Below are positions 24,037 through 33,031 of a DNA stretch of 39,408 nucleotides, piece after piece. The DNA comes from an uncultured Oxalobacteraceae bacterium. GTDB lineage: Bacteria; Pseudomonadota; Gammaproteobacteria; Burkholderiales; Burkholderiaceae. Every line of letters begins with the position of its first letter. Positions within the stretch are counted from its first letter, which is position 1. Position numbers and translations under genes: made by a program. The stretch lies in the NCBI GenBank assembly GCA_946480015.1, contig CAMLIL010000052.1:1-39408 (forward strand), written 5' to 3'. The notes beneath the pieces were generated by a model. That model saw only the letters and a program-made list of their open reading frames with translations. It was not told the origin of the DNA and ran no database searches.

Positions 24037-25947
24037 TCAGCGCTGCGCGATCAGCTCGCGCAGCCCGCTGGCGCGCCGGGTGCGCCGCACGATCGCCTCT
24101 CCCAGTATCCCCGACCCCGCCGACACCAGCGTAAAAAGCTGGCTGGCGCGCGTGATGCCGGTATAGACCAGCTCGCGCGCGATCATCGCGCCGCGCTCCT
24201 TCGGCAGCACCAGCACGGTGTGGCGAAACTCCGATCCCTGCGATTTATGCACTGTCATCGCGTACGCCGTCTCCACGTGGCGCAGGCGCGTGGCCAGCAC
24301 GCTGCGTACCCGGTCGCCCTCCAGGAAATACACCCGCAATGAGCCGGGACGCTCCGGATCGGGCAGCGTCAGGCCGATGTCGCCGTTGAACACGCCGGTG
24401 CCGTAGTCGTTCCGGGTAATCATGACGGGCCGGCCGACATACCATTCGCCGCGCCGGCGGATCAGGCCCATGGAATCGAGGCGCTGTTCGATCGCTTCGT
24501 TCAAGCCCACCACGCCCCACTCCCCTTCGCGCACCGCGCACAGGATGCGGAACGCTTCGAAGCGCTCCAGCACCATCGCCACCCACGCGTCGTGCGAGCT
24601 TCGCTGCGCACCGGCCGCGATCAGTGTCAGATAGACGCCATGGCCGTCCACCCCCAGCTGCACGGCCTGATGCTGGTGCGCGTGCTCGAACCAGCGGACC
24701 GCCGGATCGCCCCCGCGCAGCACCGCTTCGGCGCGTTCCACGTCGCCCGTGTTGACGGCCAGTGCCAGCTGGCCGATCGGCCCGCCGAAGCGGCGGCTCT
24801 GGCGCAGCATTACGGTTTGCTGGGCCAGCGCGCCGCCGTTGCCGCCGAACTGCTGCGGGATGGTTTCGCCGGTGGCCGCCTGGGCGTAGGCCAGCGTGGC
24901 GACCGAATAGCCGCCCTCCTCCGCGTTGCGGCACAAGTCGCCCAGCACCGCGCCGGCCTCCACCGACGCCAGCTGGTCCTTGTCACCCAACAGCACCAGG
25001 GTGGCGCCGGGCGGCAGCGCATCGAGCAAACAGGCCATCATCTCCAGGTGCACCATCGACGCTTCGTCGACGATCAGCACGTCCACGTCGAGCGGATTGC
25101 CCTTGTGGTGGGCAAAGCTGCGCGTATCGGGCCGCGCGCCCAACAGGCTGTGCAAGGTGCGCGCCGGCCCCATGCGGGTGGTCAGTTCGCGCAGCGGCAG
25201 CGCGCCGCCGACCTTGCCGGCCAGGTCGGTGAGCGCCTTGTCGATCGACTGCTTCAGGCGCGCCGCCGCCTTGCCGGTGGGCGCGGCCAGGGCGATGCGC
25301 TGGTCCGGCGCCAAGGCCAGCAGCAGCGCCAGCAGGCGCGCCACGGTATAGGTTTTGCCGGTGCCGGGGCCGCCGGTGATGATCGCCATAGCGCCGCGCA
25401 AGGCAATGGCACAGGCCAGCTTTTGCCAGTCCGGCCCGGCGTGCGCGTCGGCGCGCCGCTCGGTGCCGAACAATACGTCGATCCAGCCGCGGACAAGCTG
25501 CGGATCGACCTCGCGCTGCCGGGTGGCGCGTGCACCGACGGTCTGCGCGACCAGCATTTCGTCGCGCCAGTAGCGGCGCAGGTAAAGCCGCTCGCCGTCG
25601 AGCACCAGCGGCTGGTCGAAATCCAGGTCGCCTACCTGCCAGACCTGGTCGCAGCCGGAGAGCTGGACAATCCAGCCCTTGACGTTCCTGGGAAGCGGCG
25701 CGGCGGCCGCGGCCAGCGCTTTCCAGGTGTCGGCGTCCCAGCCCAGCAACCGCGCCGGATCGGCCAGTTCCTCCAGCATCAGGCAGCTGTGGCCGCGCCC
25801 TTCCAGCTCCGACAGCAGCACGCTGGCCAGCATCAGCGAGGGCGGCGCGCTGCCCAGGGTGGCGATAAAGCGCGCGAACGCGCCCGACAGGCGGCGCAAC
25901 TGGCCCGCCTGGGTGAGTTCGTTCACCTGATCGAACAAGACCTTCAT
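24037..25947 (-). CDS. recD: Exodeoxyribonuclease V subunit alpha (RecD helicase)
   Basis: The 636-aa superfamily 1B helicase has Walker A GGPGTGKTYT at about 192-201, a Walker B in LIVDEASMVH, LLGDKDQLASVEAGAVLGD (motif III), and a C-terminal AMTVHKSQGSEF (motifs V/VI). The N-terminal 150 residues fit the RecD domain that contacts RecB and RecC. In the RecBCD complex it is the fast 5'-3' motor during double-strand break repair and degradation of linear DNA. It is the last gene of the recC-recB-recD operon, and its ATG overlaps the recB stop (ATGA). The sequence appears complete, with no frameshift or missing motif. Confidence 0.95.
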   Translation of the reverse strand: MKVLFDQVNELTQAGQLRRLSGAFARFIATLGSAPPSLMLASVLLSELEGRGHSCLMLEELADPARLLGWDADTWKALAAAAAPLPRNVKGWIVQLSGCDQVWQVGDLDFDQPLVLDGERLYLRRYWRDEMLVAQTVGARATRQREVDPQLVRGWIDVLFGTERRADAHAGPDWQKLACAIALRGAMAIITGGPGTGKTYTVARLLALLLALAPDQRIALAAPTGKAAARLKQSIDKALTDLAGKVGGALPLRELTTRMGPARTLHSLLGARPDTRSFAHHKGNPLDVDVLIVDEASMVHLEMMACLLDALPPGATLVLLGDKDQLASVEAGAVLGDLCRNAEEGGYSVATLAYAQAATGETIPQQFGGNGGALAQQTVMLRQSRRFGGPIGQLALAVNTGDVERAEAVLRGGDPAVRWFEHAHQHQAVQLGVDGHGVYLTLIAAGAQRSSHDAWVAMVLERFEAFRILCAVREGEWGVVGLNEAIEQRLDSMGLIRRRGEWYVGRPVMITRNDYGTGVFNGDIGLTLPDPERPGSLRVYFLEGDRVRSVLATRLRHVETAYAMTVHKSQGSEFRHTVLVLPKERGAMIARELVYTGITRASQLFTLVSAGSGILGEAIVRRTRRASGLRELIAQR

Positions 25948-28900
25948 GCGCCCTCTCCCAGCAGCCGGTCCAGACCATCGAGCAGATCGGGATCGGGCGG
26001 CAGCAGATAGCAGCCGCGCGTGGCGGCGTTGGCGATCCCGCGCAGGAAAAAGAACAGCGCGCCGCCCAGCTGGCGCGCCGGATCGTAGGCGTCGCCCAAA
26101 CGGCTCCTGAGCAGGCGGTGCAAGGCCAGCATGTAGATCGCTCCCTGAATGTCGTAACGGTGGGCGGCCATGCCGGCCGCCATGGCGCTCTTGCTGTAGG
26201 CGGCGTCGCCCGCGCCCAGCGCGTTCGATTTATAGTCCAGCACCCAGTAGCGCCCTTCATGTTCGAACACCAGGTCGGCGAAGCCCTTGAGCATGCCGTG
26301 CAGCTGGCGCTCGGGCAGCGCCGGGCGCGGCGTGTCGTCCAGCAGGTGCTGGCGGCACAGCCGGTCGAGCGCGCTGGAATTGAGCGCCGCGCTGGGGAAC
26401 CAGAACTCCATCTCCGGCAGCAGCACTTCCAGGCCGGCCAGCGCCACGCCCACCTGCGGCAGACGCGTCAGGACCACGCTGCGCAGCCAGGCCACGGCGT
26501 CTTCCTGGCGATGGCCCCAGCCGGCGCGCTCGCAGCGCTGGCCCAGGCGTTCGGCGAATTGCGCGTCGTCCGCGCCCGCAAAGCCTTCCTGCGCCATCCA
26601 TTCCAGCTGCTCGTGCAGGAAGTTACCCGGCACCGAGCCGCGCGGGAAGCGATGCCATGGCGCGTCGTCGGCGCGCAACTGCGGCAGCCGGTCTTCTTCC
26701 TCGAACAGCGTTTCCTCCTGGGCGCGCATGGGCGCGGCGCTGGTCTGGCGCGCCAGCGACGTGAACGAGCCGACCGCCCAGTTGCGCTCGAATGCAGCCT
26801 GGTACGGCGGCGGATCGATCAGCGGCGGGCGGGTGTCGTGCCGCGCCAGCATGGTCACGCCCTCGGGCGCGGCCAGCGTATGCAGCTCGATCGGGCTGTC
26901 GCGACCGCGCAAGCCCTCCCAGCGCGAGCGCATGTCGCCCGCCGCGATCGGCGCGCCGCCGGTCAGCAGATAGCCCAGCGCCGACTCGTGCAGCCGGTTC
27001 TCGCCCTTCTTGCGGTTGGCGACCGCCGCCACGCCCAGCCACATGAAGTGGCGCGCGCGCGTCAGCGCCACGTACAGCAGGCGCAAGTCTTCCTCGATGC
27101 GCGCGCGTTCGACCGCTTCCAGCGCCTCGTCGCTCAGCGCCAGATCGATGCGGCGCACGCCGTCCGCGCCGACGAACTCGAAAAAGCTGCGGTTGCGCCG
27201 CTCGGTCCTGCGCGCCGTGACCGCGAACGGCAGATACACCAGCGGGTACTCCAGGCCTTTGGACTTGTGCACCGTGACCACCTTGACCAGCTCGGCATCG
27301 CTTTCCAGTCGCAGCACGCGCTCGTCGCCGCCCTCGGCGCTGCCGTCGATCTGCTCGCCGAACCAGCGGATCAGGGCCTGCTCGCCATCGAGCTGGCTGC
27401 TGGCCTGCTGCAGCAGTTCGGCCAGGTGCAGCAGATTGGTCAGGCGCCGCTCGCCGCCGCTTTCCCGCAGCAGGCGCGCCGGCAGCCCCAGTTCGTGCAC
27501 GAAGCGGCGCAGCATGGCCAGCACGCCCTGGCGCTGCCACACCACATGCAGGGCCTTGAGCTGCTCGATGCGCTCTTCCCACGCCACCTCGTCGGCCGAC
27601 AGGCGCGCCAGTTCGGCCAGCGCCAGGCCGGCCGTGCGGGTGGCGAAGGCGGCGCGCGCCAGCGAACCGTCGAGCGGACTGGCCACGGCATGCAGCCAGC
27701 GCAGCACGTCGGCCGCCTCGATGCTGTCGATGACGGAGTCTTTGTCGGACAGGTACACGCTGGGCACCATGCGCTCGGCCAGCGCGCGCCGGATTGCGGC
27801 GGCCTCGCGCCGGTCGCGCACGAGGATCGCGATATCGGCCGGCATCAGACGGCGGAAGCTGTCGTTCTCGCGAAAGCCAACGTCAGGGTCGTTGAGCAGC
27901 TTGACGATATGCTCGGCACTGTGATGGGCGAAGTACGCGCGGTAATCGTCGGCCGACAGGTCGTCGTGATCGCAGCTGCACACGGCCAGGGCCTGGTACG
28001 GCCCGGCCACGCCGACCAGCCGCTCGGCCTTGTCCACCGCCTTGACCGGCTCGAACGGCAGCGGATTGACATCTCCCTGGCGGAAGCGGAACGCTCCGGC
28101 GGCAAAGCCCGGATGGCCGTCATGCGGTTCGGCGTGCAGGAACAGCTGGTTGACCGCCCGCACCAGCGCCGCCGTGGAACGGTAGTTGGTGCCGAGCTGA
28201 TAATGCCGCCCCTCGGTGGCCCGGCGCGCGGCCAGGTAGCTGTGGATATCGGCGCCGCGAAAGCCGTAGATCGACTGCTTGGGGTCGCCGATCAGGAACA
28301 GGCCGTGCGCCGGATCGTTATCGGCCACGCGGTACAACAGATTGAAAATCGCGTACTGGTCCGGCGAGGTATCCTGGAATTCATCCACCATCGCCACCGG
28401 GTATTGCGCCGCGATGCGCTGGCGCAGCGCCTCGCCGTTCGGCCCTTCCAGCGCCGCTTTCAGGCGTTCGAGCATGTCGGCGAAACCGAACTGGCGGCTC
28501 TTGCGCTTCAGGTCGGCCATGCGCCGCGCGATGCTCACCGCGGCATGGCGCGTCAAAGCATGCGCCAGCGGGTCGATCGCCTGCAAGCCTTGCAGCAGGC
28601 TGCCGGTGCAGTCGAAGCATTCCGGCACATCGGTCCAAAAATCCTTGCTGAAGGCATCCATGATGCCCTCGCGTGTCAGGCGCTTCCAGGCCGTGTCGCT
28701 GAGCGCCGGCATCACCGCCTCGGGATCGCTGGCCCAGGCACGCAGGGCGTCGAACCACTTGACCAGCGAGTCCGCCCGCAGCTTGTTCCCGTTGAAGCAT
28801 TTGGGCGCCAGCGCGCGCTGGGCGGCGATCCACTGCTCCATGGCGTTGGCGCGCCCGGTCCAGCCATCCTTCAGGCGCGCCAGTTCGGCGGCCTGCGCGC

Positions 28901-29576
28901 GCTGCATGCGCGCGATCAGCGCGGCCAGCGATTCGCCCTGCGGGGGCGCTTCCAGCACATGCACGCGGCGCACCAGTTCGCGCACCGACTGCTTGAGCAC
29001 GCCAACCTCCGGCCACACCTGCAGCAGCGCGCCCAGCGCCGCGGCGTTGAGCGGATAGACGTGCTGGCGCCAGTAGTCGTGCGCGGCGTCCTCGAACAGG
29101 CCGTGCTCGTCGCTGACCAGTTCTTCGTCGAACAGGCTGCCGCTGTCGAAGGCGTGCTCGCGCAGCATGCGCTGGCACCACGCGTCGATGGTGAAGATGG
29201 CCGCTTCGTCCATCGTCTCGGCGGCCAGCATCAGGCGGTGCGCCGCCACCAGCCGCGCGCTGTCGTCGGGACAGGCTTCGCCAAGTGCGTCCAGGTAGCT
29301 GTCCGCGCGCCTGGCCTCGCCACGGAAGTAGGCGGCCGCTTCCACCAGCCGCTCGCGCACGCGGTTCGACAGTTCGCGCGTGGCCGCGCGGGTGAAGGTC
29401 ATGACCAGGATTTCGCTCGGCGCGAGCGCGCGCATGAAACCGCGCTCGCCGCCATGGCCGAGCACCAGCCGCACGTACAGCGCCGCGATGGTCCAGGTCT
29501 TGCCGGTGCCGGCGCTGGCCTCGATCAGGCGCGTGCCGTGCAGCGGAAAGCGCAGCGGGTCGAGCAGTTCGCTCAT
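25944..29576 (-). CDS. recB: Exodeoxyribonuclease V subunit beta (RecB helicase-nuclease)
   Basis: The 1210-aa protein starts MSELLDPLRF. Walker A (EASAGTGKTWT) is at about 19-29, followed by UvrD-type helicase motifs MVDEFQDTSPDQY, GDPKQSIYGFRGADI and TVHKSKGLEYPLVYLPF. The C-terminal nuclease domain has VLDYKSN at about 1111-1117, which carries the catalytic Asp and Lys of the PD-(D/E)xK site. It is the 3'-5' motor and the only nuclease of RecBCD, and it loads RecA after Chi recognition. The ATG overlaps the recC stop as ATGA. The frame is open 42 codons further upstream inside recC, but without homology, so that extension is rejected. All key motifs are present, so the enzyme should be active. 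Confidence 0.96.
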   Translation of the reverse strand: MSELLDPLRFPLHGTRLIEASAGTGKTWTIAALYVRLVLGHGGERGFMRALAPSEILVMTFTRAATRELSNRVRERLVEAAAYFRGEARRADSYLDALGEACPDDSARLVAAHRLMLAAETMDEAAIFTIDAWCQRMLREHAFDSGSLFDEELVSDEHGLFEDAAHDYWRQHVYPLNAAALGALLQVWPEVGVLKQSVRELVRRVHVLEAPPQGESLAALIARMQRAQAAELARLKDGWTGRANAMEQWIAAQRALAPKCFNGNKLRADSLVKWFDALRAWASDPEAVMPALSDTAWKRLTREGIMDAFSKDFWTDVPECFDCTGSLLQGLQAIDPLAHALTRHAAVSIARRMADLKRKSRQFGFADMLERLKAALEGPNGEALRQRIAAQYPVAMVDEFQDTSPDQYAIFNLLYRVADNDPAHGLFLIGDPKQSIYGFRGADIHSYLAARRATEGRHYQLGTNYRSTAALVRAVNQLFLHAEPHDGHPGFAAGAFRFRQGDVNPLPFEPVKAVDKAERLVGVAGPYQALAVCSCDHDDLSADDYRAYFAHHSAEHIVKLLNDPDVGFRENDSFRRLMPADIAILVRDRREAAAIRRALAERMVPSVYLSDKDSVIDSIEAADVLRWLHAVASPLDGSLARAAFATRTAGLALAELARLSADEVAWEERIEQLKALHVVWQRQGVLAMLRRFVHELGLPARLLRESGGERRLTNLLHLAELLQQASSQLDGEQALIRWFGEQIDGSAEGGDERVLRLESDAELVKVVTVHKSKGLEYPLVYLPFAVTARRTERRNRSFFEFVGADGVRRIDLALSDEALEAVERARIEEDLRLLYVALTRARHFMWLGVAAVANRKKGENRLHESALGYLLTGGAPIAAGDMRSRWEGLRGRDSPIELHTLAAPEGVTMLARHDTRPPLIDPPPYQAAFERNWAVGSFTSLARQTSAAPMRAQEETLFEEEDRLPQLRADDAPWHRFPRGSVPGNFLHEQLEWMAQEGFAGADDAQFAERLGQRCERAGWGHRQEDAVAWLRSVVLTRLPQVGVALAGLEVLLPEMEFWFPSAALNSSALDRLCRQHLLDDTPRPALPERQLHGMLKGFADLVFEHEGRYWVLDYKSNALGAGDAAYSKSAMAAGMAAHRYDIQGAIYMLALHRLLRSRLGDAYDPARQLGGALFFFLRGIANAATRGCYLLPPDPDLLDGLDRLLGEGA

Positions 29577-32500
29577 GCCGCATCCCGTTCCAGCGCGGCC
29601 GCCTTGACGTGCTGGCCGATCCACTCCGCCAGCGGGCCATACAGCTCCTGCGCCACGGCGGCAAAGCGGCCGTCGGCGCTCAAGGCCGCGTAATCCGGCC
29701 ACAGGCGCGCCAGCGCTTCGTCGCCGACTTCGCCGGAAATCTCGAAGCCGCCGTCATACGCGGTGCGCGCATCGCCGCCGCGCAGCAGCGCCAGGGCGCT
29801 TTTGCAGGCGGTCGGCAGCGGCGCGTCCAGATTGCTGCGCCACAGGCGCACGATGCCGTTGAGCGTTTCCAGCGCCGCAGCCGGGTCGAGCGGCGCCATG
29901 GTGACGATGGCGTCGCGCGCGACCAGGTAGCCGGTCAGCGGCTGGCCGGCGGCAGCGGAGGCCAGCTGGCGCAGCCATGCGCCGATCAGCTTATCGCCGC
30001 GCGGCCCGCCTTCCCTGTCGGTGACTTTGGAGGACATCTGCGCCAGCCACACGGTGGCGCCTTCACCGCTGCGCAGTTTGTCGATCCAGTCATCGAGGTG
30101 CACGCCGCCCAGGTCGAGGCTGACCGGCAGTTTGGACGCGCCGTCGGCGAAACGCCGGCACAGCGCCAGCCATGCGCTGCGCACCGGGATCAGTTCGTCC
30201 ACCAGGCGGCGCTGCCACTGCTGCCCCACCAGGCCGATCGGCAGGACGCCTTCGCGCCCGAAGCGTTCGGCGCGCAGGGTCAGGCCGGCGCGCACGTCGG
30301 ACAGCGATTCCGGCTCGCTGGCGTCGTCGAGCAGCGTGTCTTCCAAAAAGTAGCGCTCCAGCGCGTCCAGCGAAAACGGTTCCTCGTCTTCGCCGATCAG
30401 GTCGGCTTCGGCAAACGACACGCCCAGGCGGCGCCGGAAGAAGTAGCGCGCCGGCTGGCGCAGGAAGCTGGCCAGCTCGCCCAGCTTGAGGCGGTAGTCG
30501 GGTTCCAGTTCGTATGGCGCCAGCGCACCGTCCGGGCTGCCGGCAGCGGCATGGGCGGCGCGCCACTCCGCGGCATAGGTGCGCAGGCCGCCGGCTTCGA
30601 AATAACGGCGGCTGAACGGCTGCAGCGCGTGCTCGGTGGTCATGGCGCGCACATCGAGCTTCCAGCCGGCCGCCAGGTAATCGCGCAGCTGCGCCACCAG
30701 CACCGAGGCCGGCTGCTCGCTGTTGTCGCGCACATTGCGCCCGACCCAGCTGATATACAGCTTGTCGCGCGCGGCCAGCACGGCTTCGAGCATCAGATAA
30801 CGGTCGTCGTCGCGGCGCGAGCGGTCGCCCGGACGCGCCATGCCGGGCAAGGCCAGCAGATCGAAGTCGGCCTGGCCGGCGCGGCGCGGGAAGTCGCCGT
30901 CGTTCATGCCGAGCAGGCATACGGCGCGAAACGGCACCGCGCGCATTGGCATCAGCGTGCAGAAGGTCACGCCGCCGGAGACGAACTGGTGGTTCAGGGT
31001 GGGCTCGTCGAGTGCGCCCAGCCAGGCCTCGCGCAGCACCGCCAGCGGCACCGCTTCGTCGAAGCCGGCGCTGGCGCAGGTTTCCAGCCAGCCTTGCAGC
31101 GCATCGTTCAGTTGCGCCAGCGTGAGGCGGTCGCTCTCGTCGCTGGCGTCGAAGAACGCCGCCAGCAGCGCGCGCGCCTGCGCGCCCCAGTCGGCCGGGC
31201 TGCGCTCCTGCGCCAGCAGCGCGCGCCATTCAAGCAGGGTTTCGATCAGCTGGGCCAGCGAACCGGCCAGCGCCGCATCGAGCCCGCCCACTTCCGCATA
31301 CGGTTCGATGCCGCCGAAGCTGGCGCCGGCGCCGCTGGCGTAACCGAGCAGCATGCGGCGCACGCCGAAGATCCAGGCGTTCTGTTCGCCGGCCGAGCCC
31401 AGGCCCAGCCCTTCGCGGTGTTCGTGGTCCAGCCCCCAGCGCACGCTGGCCCCTTCGATCCACTGGCCCAGCGTGGGCAGGTCGTCTTCGCCCAGGCCGA
31501 AACGGCTGGCCACGGCCGGCACGTCGAGCAGGTCGCGCACTTCGCTCTGGCGGCAGCGCTGCAGCGGCAGGCGCAGCAGCCATTCGAGCGCCACCAGCAG
31601 CGGATTGACGCTGCGGTCCTTGACGTCGCCGATTTCAAACGGGATGAAGCGCGGATCGCTGCGCTTGTGCTGGTCGAACACGGCGTGGATCGCGGCCGAG
31701 AAGGTGTCGATATCGGGCACCATGACCACCACCTCGCGCGGACGCAGGGTGGGGTCCTGCGCGAACCACGACAGCAGCTGGTCGTGCAGCACTTCGACCT
31801 CGCGCTGGACGCTGTGGGTAATGTGAAATTCGATCGAGCGGTCGTGCGGCGCGGGCGGGTCGAAGGCGTGCTCGCGTACCGGCAGCATGTCGCGCACGGC
31901 CGCCTGCACCTGCGCCAGCAGCGTTTCGCCCTCTCCTTCCGAGAACAGGTCGATGCGCAGCTGGTGGCCGCTGTCGCGCGCGCTGTCGAATTCGTCGAGC
32001 AGGCGCACGAAGTCGCGCCCCTGCCTGCCCCAGCTGGCCAGCAGCGGATGGCTGTGCGCGTGCATTTCTTCCAGCGGCACCAGGCCCAGGTCGACGCCGC
32101 CGCGCGCGCGCTGGCGTTTGCGTTCGGCGCGCAGCAGGTCGCGCCCTTCGATGATGTCGCCCCAGTAGAACTGGCAGGGATTGGGCACCGCCAGCAGCAC
32201 CTGGGTGTGGCGCGCCAGCGCGGCCACGGCCTGCAAGGTCTGGTAGGGCAGCGTCGACATGCCGAACAACACCACCCGGCGCGGCAGGCGCCCGGCCGGC
32301 GCGGCGCCGCCTTCGATTTCGTCGACGAATTGCTGGTGGATGGTGGCGCGGCCCGACTGGCGCTGGGCGGGCGGCAGGCTGGCATGCACCGCGCGCCAGA
32401 GCTGCGCCTGCCAGCGCTGGTCCGGCGGCAGCGCCAGGGCGTCGCCGCGCGCGCTGCGCAGCAGGTCGCGGCCTTCGGTCCAATCGGCCAGCCAGTCGGC

Positions 32501-32941
32501 GCGGTAGACCTGGTACTGGTCGAACAGGTCGGCCAGGCGTTCGGCCAGCTGCAGGCGGCGCTCGGGATCGCCGTCGCCCAGGAAGTGGCGCAGCGGCGCG
32601 AACACCGGGTCGCCCAGCAGCGCGGGCAGCAGCCGCATCAGGCGCCAGGTCAGCGGGCCTTTGTCGTACGGCGAGCGGCTGGGCACGCGCTCGCGCCCGA
32701 GCATGCCGCGGTAGGCCTCCCAGAGAAAGCGCGCGGGCAGCGCCACCCGGGTGGCGGCGCACACGCCCAGTTCCTCGGCCAGCGCGATCTTGAGCCATTC
32801 GGCCACACCGTTCGATTGCACCAGGATGGTTTCGAACTCCAGTGGCCCGAGCGGATGCGTGCGCAACCAGCCGAACAGCGCTGCGCGCAACTGTTCGAGT
32901 TGATTTCCGTGCAAGATAATCAGGCCGGGGGTGATGGACAT
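29573..32941 (-). CDS. recC: Exodeoxyribonuclease V subunit gamma (RecC)
   Basis: The 1122-aa protein starts MSITPGLIILHGNQLEQL, the typical RecC opening. FETILVQSNGVAEWLKIALAE, RFLWEAYR, VVLFGMSTLPYQTLQ, the LLGMNDGDFPRRAG motif and YFFRRRLGV follow in the normal order. RecC is the inactive-helicase scaffold that splits the duplex and scans for Chi. It is the first gene of recC-recB-recD; unlike in E. coli, no ptrA gene is inserted. No good ribosome binding site is visible. An alternative ATG 13 codons upstream at 32980 gives a proline-rich extension without homology. The gap before it (32942-33030) holds an AT-rich CAGCATACTATC element also found upstream of the kinase gene. Confidence 0.95.
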   Translation of the reverse strand: MSITPGLIILHGNQLEQLRAALFGWLRTHPLGPLEFETILVQSNGVAEWLKIALAEELGVCAATRVALPARFLWEAYRGMLGRERVPSRSPYDKGPLTWRLMRLLPALLGDPVFAPLRHFLGDGDPERRLQLAERLADLFDQYQVYRADWLADWTEGRDLLRSARGDALALPPDQRWQAQLWRAVHASLPPAQRQSGRATIHQQFVDEIEGGAAPAGRLPRRVVLFGMSTLPYQTLQAVAALARHTQVLLAVPNPCQFYWGDIIEGRDLLRAERKRQRARGGVDLGLVPLEEMHAHSHPLLASWGRQGRDFVRLLDEFDSARDSGHQLRIDLFSEGEGETLLAQVQAAVRDMLPVREHAFDPPAPHDRSIEFHITHSVQREVEVLHDQLLSWFAQDPTLRPREVVVMVPDIDTFSAAIHAVFDQHKRSDPRFIPFEIGDVKDRSVNPLLVALEWLLRLPLQRCRQSEVRDLLDVPAVASRFGLGEDDLPTLGQWIEGASVRWGLDHEHREGLGLGSAGEQNAWIFGVRRMLLGYASGAGASFGGIEPYAEVGGLDAALAGSLAQLIETLLEWRALLAQERSPADWGAQARALLAAFFDASDESDRLTLAQLNDALQGWLETCASAGFDEAVPLAVLREAWLGALDEPTLNHQFVSGGVTFCTLMPMRAVPFRAVCLLGMNDGDFPRRAGQADFDLLALPGMARPGDRSRRDDDRYLMLEAVLAARDKLYISWVGRNVRDNSEQPASVLVAQLRDYLAAGWKLDVRAMTTEHALQPFSRRYFEAGGLRTYAAEWRAAHAAAGSPDGALAPYELEPDYRLKLGELASFLRQPARYFFRRRLGVSFAEADLIGEDEEPFSLDALERYFLEDTLLDDASEPESLSDVRAGLTLRAERFGREGVLPIGLVGQQWQRRLVDELIPVRSAWLALCRRFADGASKLPVSLDLGGVHLDDWIDKLRSGEGATVWLAQMSSKVTDREGGPRGDKLIGAWLRQLASAAAGQPLTGYLVARDAIVTMAPLDPAAALETLNGIVRLWRSNLDAPLPTACKSALALLRGGDARTAYDGGFEISGEVGDEALARLWPDYAALSADGRFAAVAQELYGPLAEWIGQHVKAAALERDAA

Positions 32942-33016
32942 GGGGTCGGGGGTATGCGTACCGGGTTGCGGGCACAGCATACTATCTTTGGGCGCGCTAC
33001 GGTAGACGGTTTCAAT

Positions 33017-33031
33017 GCGGAAGAGTTCCGC
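33017..33031 (-). terminator. Hairpin at the end of the hybrid kinase gene
   Basis: GCGGAA-gag-TTCCGC (plus strand) is a perfect 6-3-6 inverted repeat touching the kinase stop codon. No T-run follows on the minus strand, so it is a weak candidate for transcription termination or mRNA end protection before recC. Confidence 0.3.

Noticed and set aside
26118..29693. Long open frame on the plus strand opposite recB (about 1190 codons)
   Set aside because: It is rich in Arg, Gln, His and Ala with no family signature, and lies antisense to a complete recB. GC-rich codon bias leaves antisense frames free of stops.
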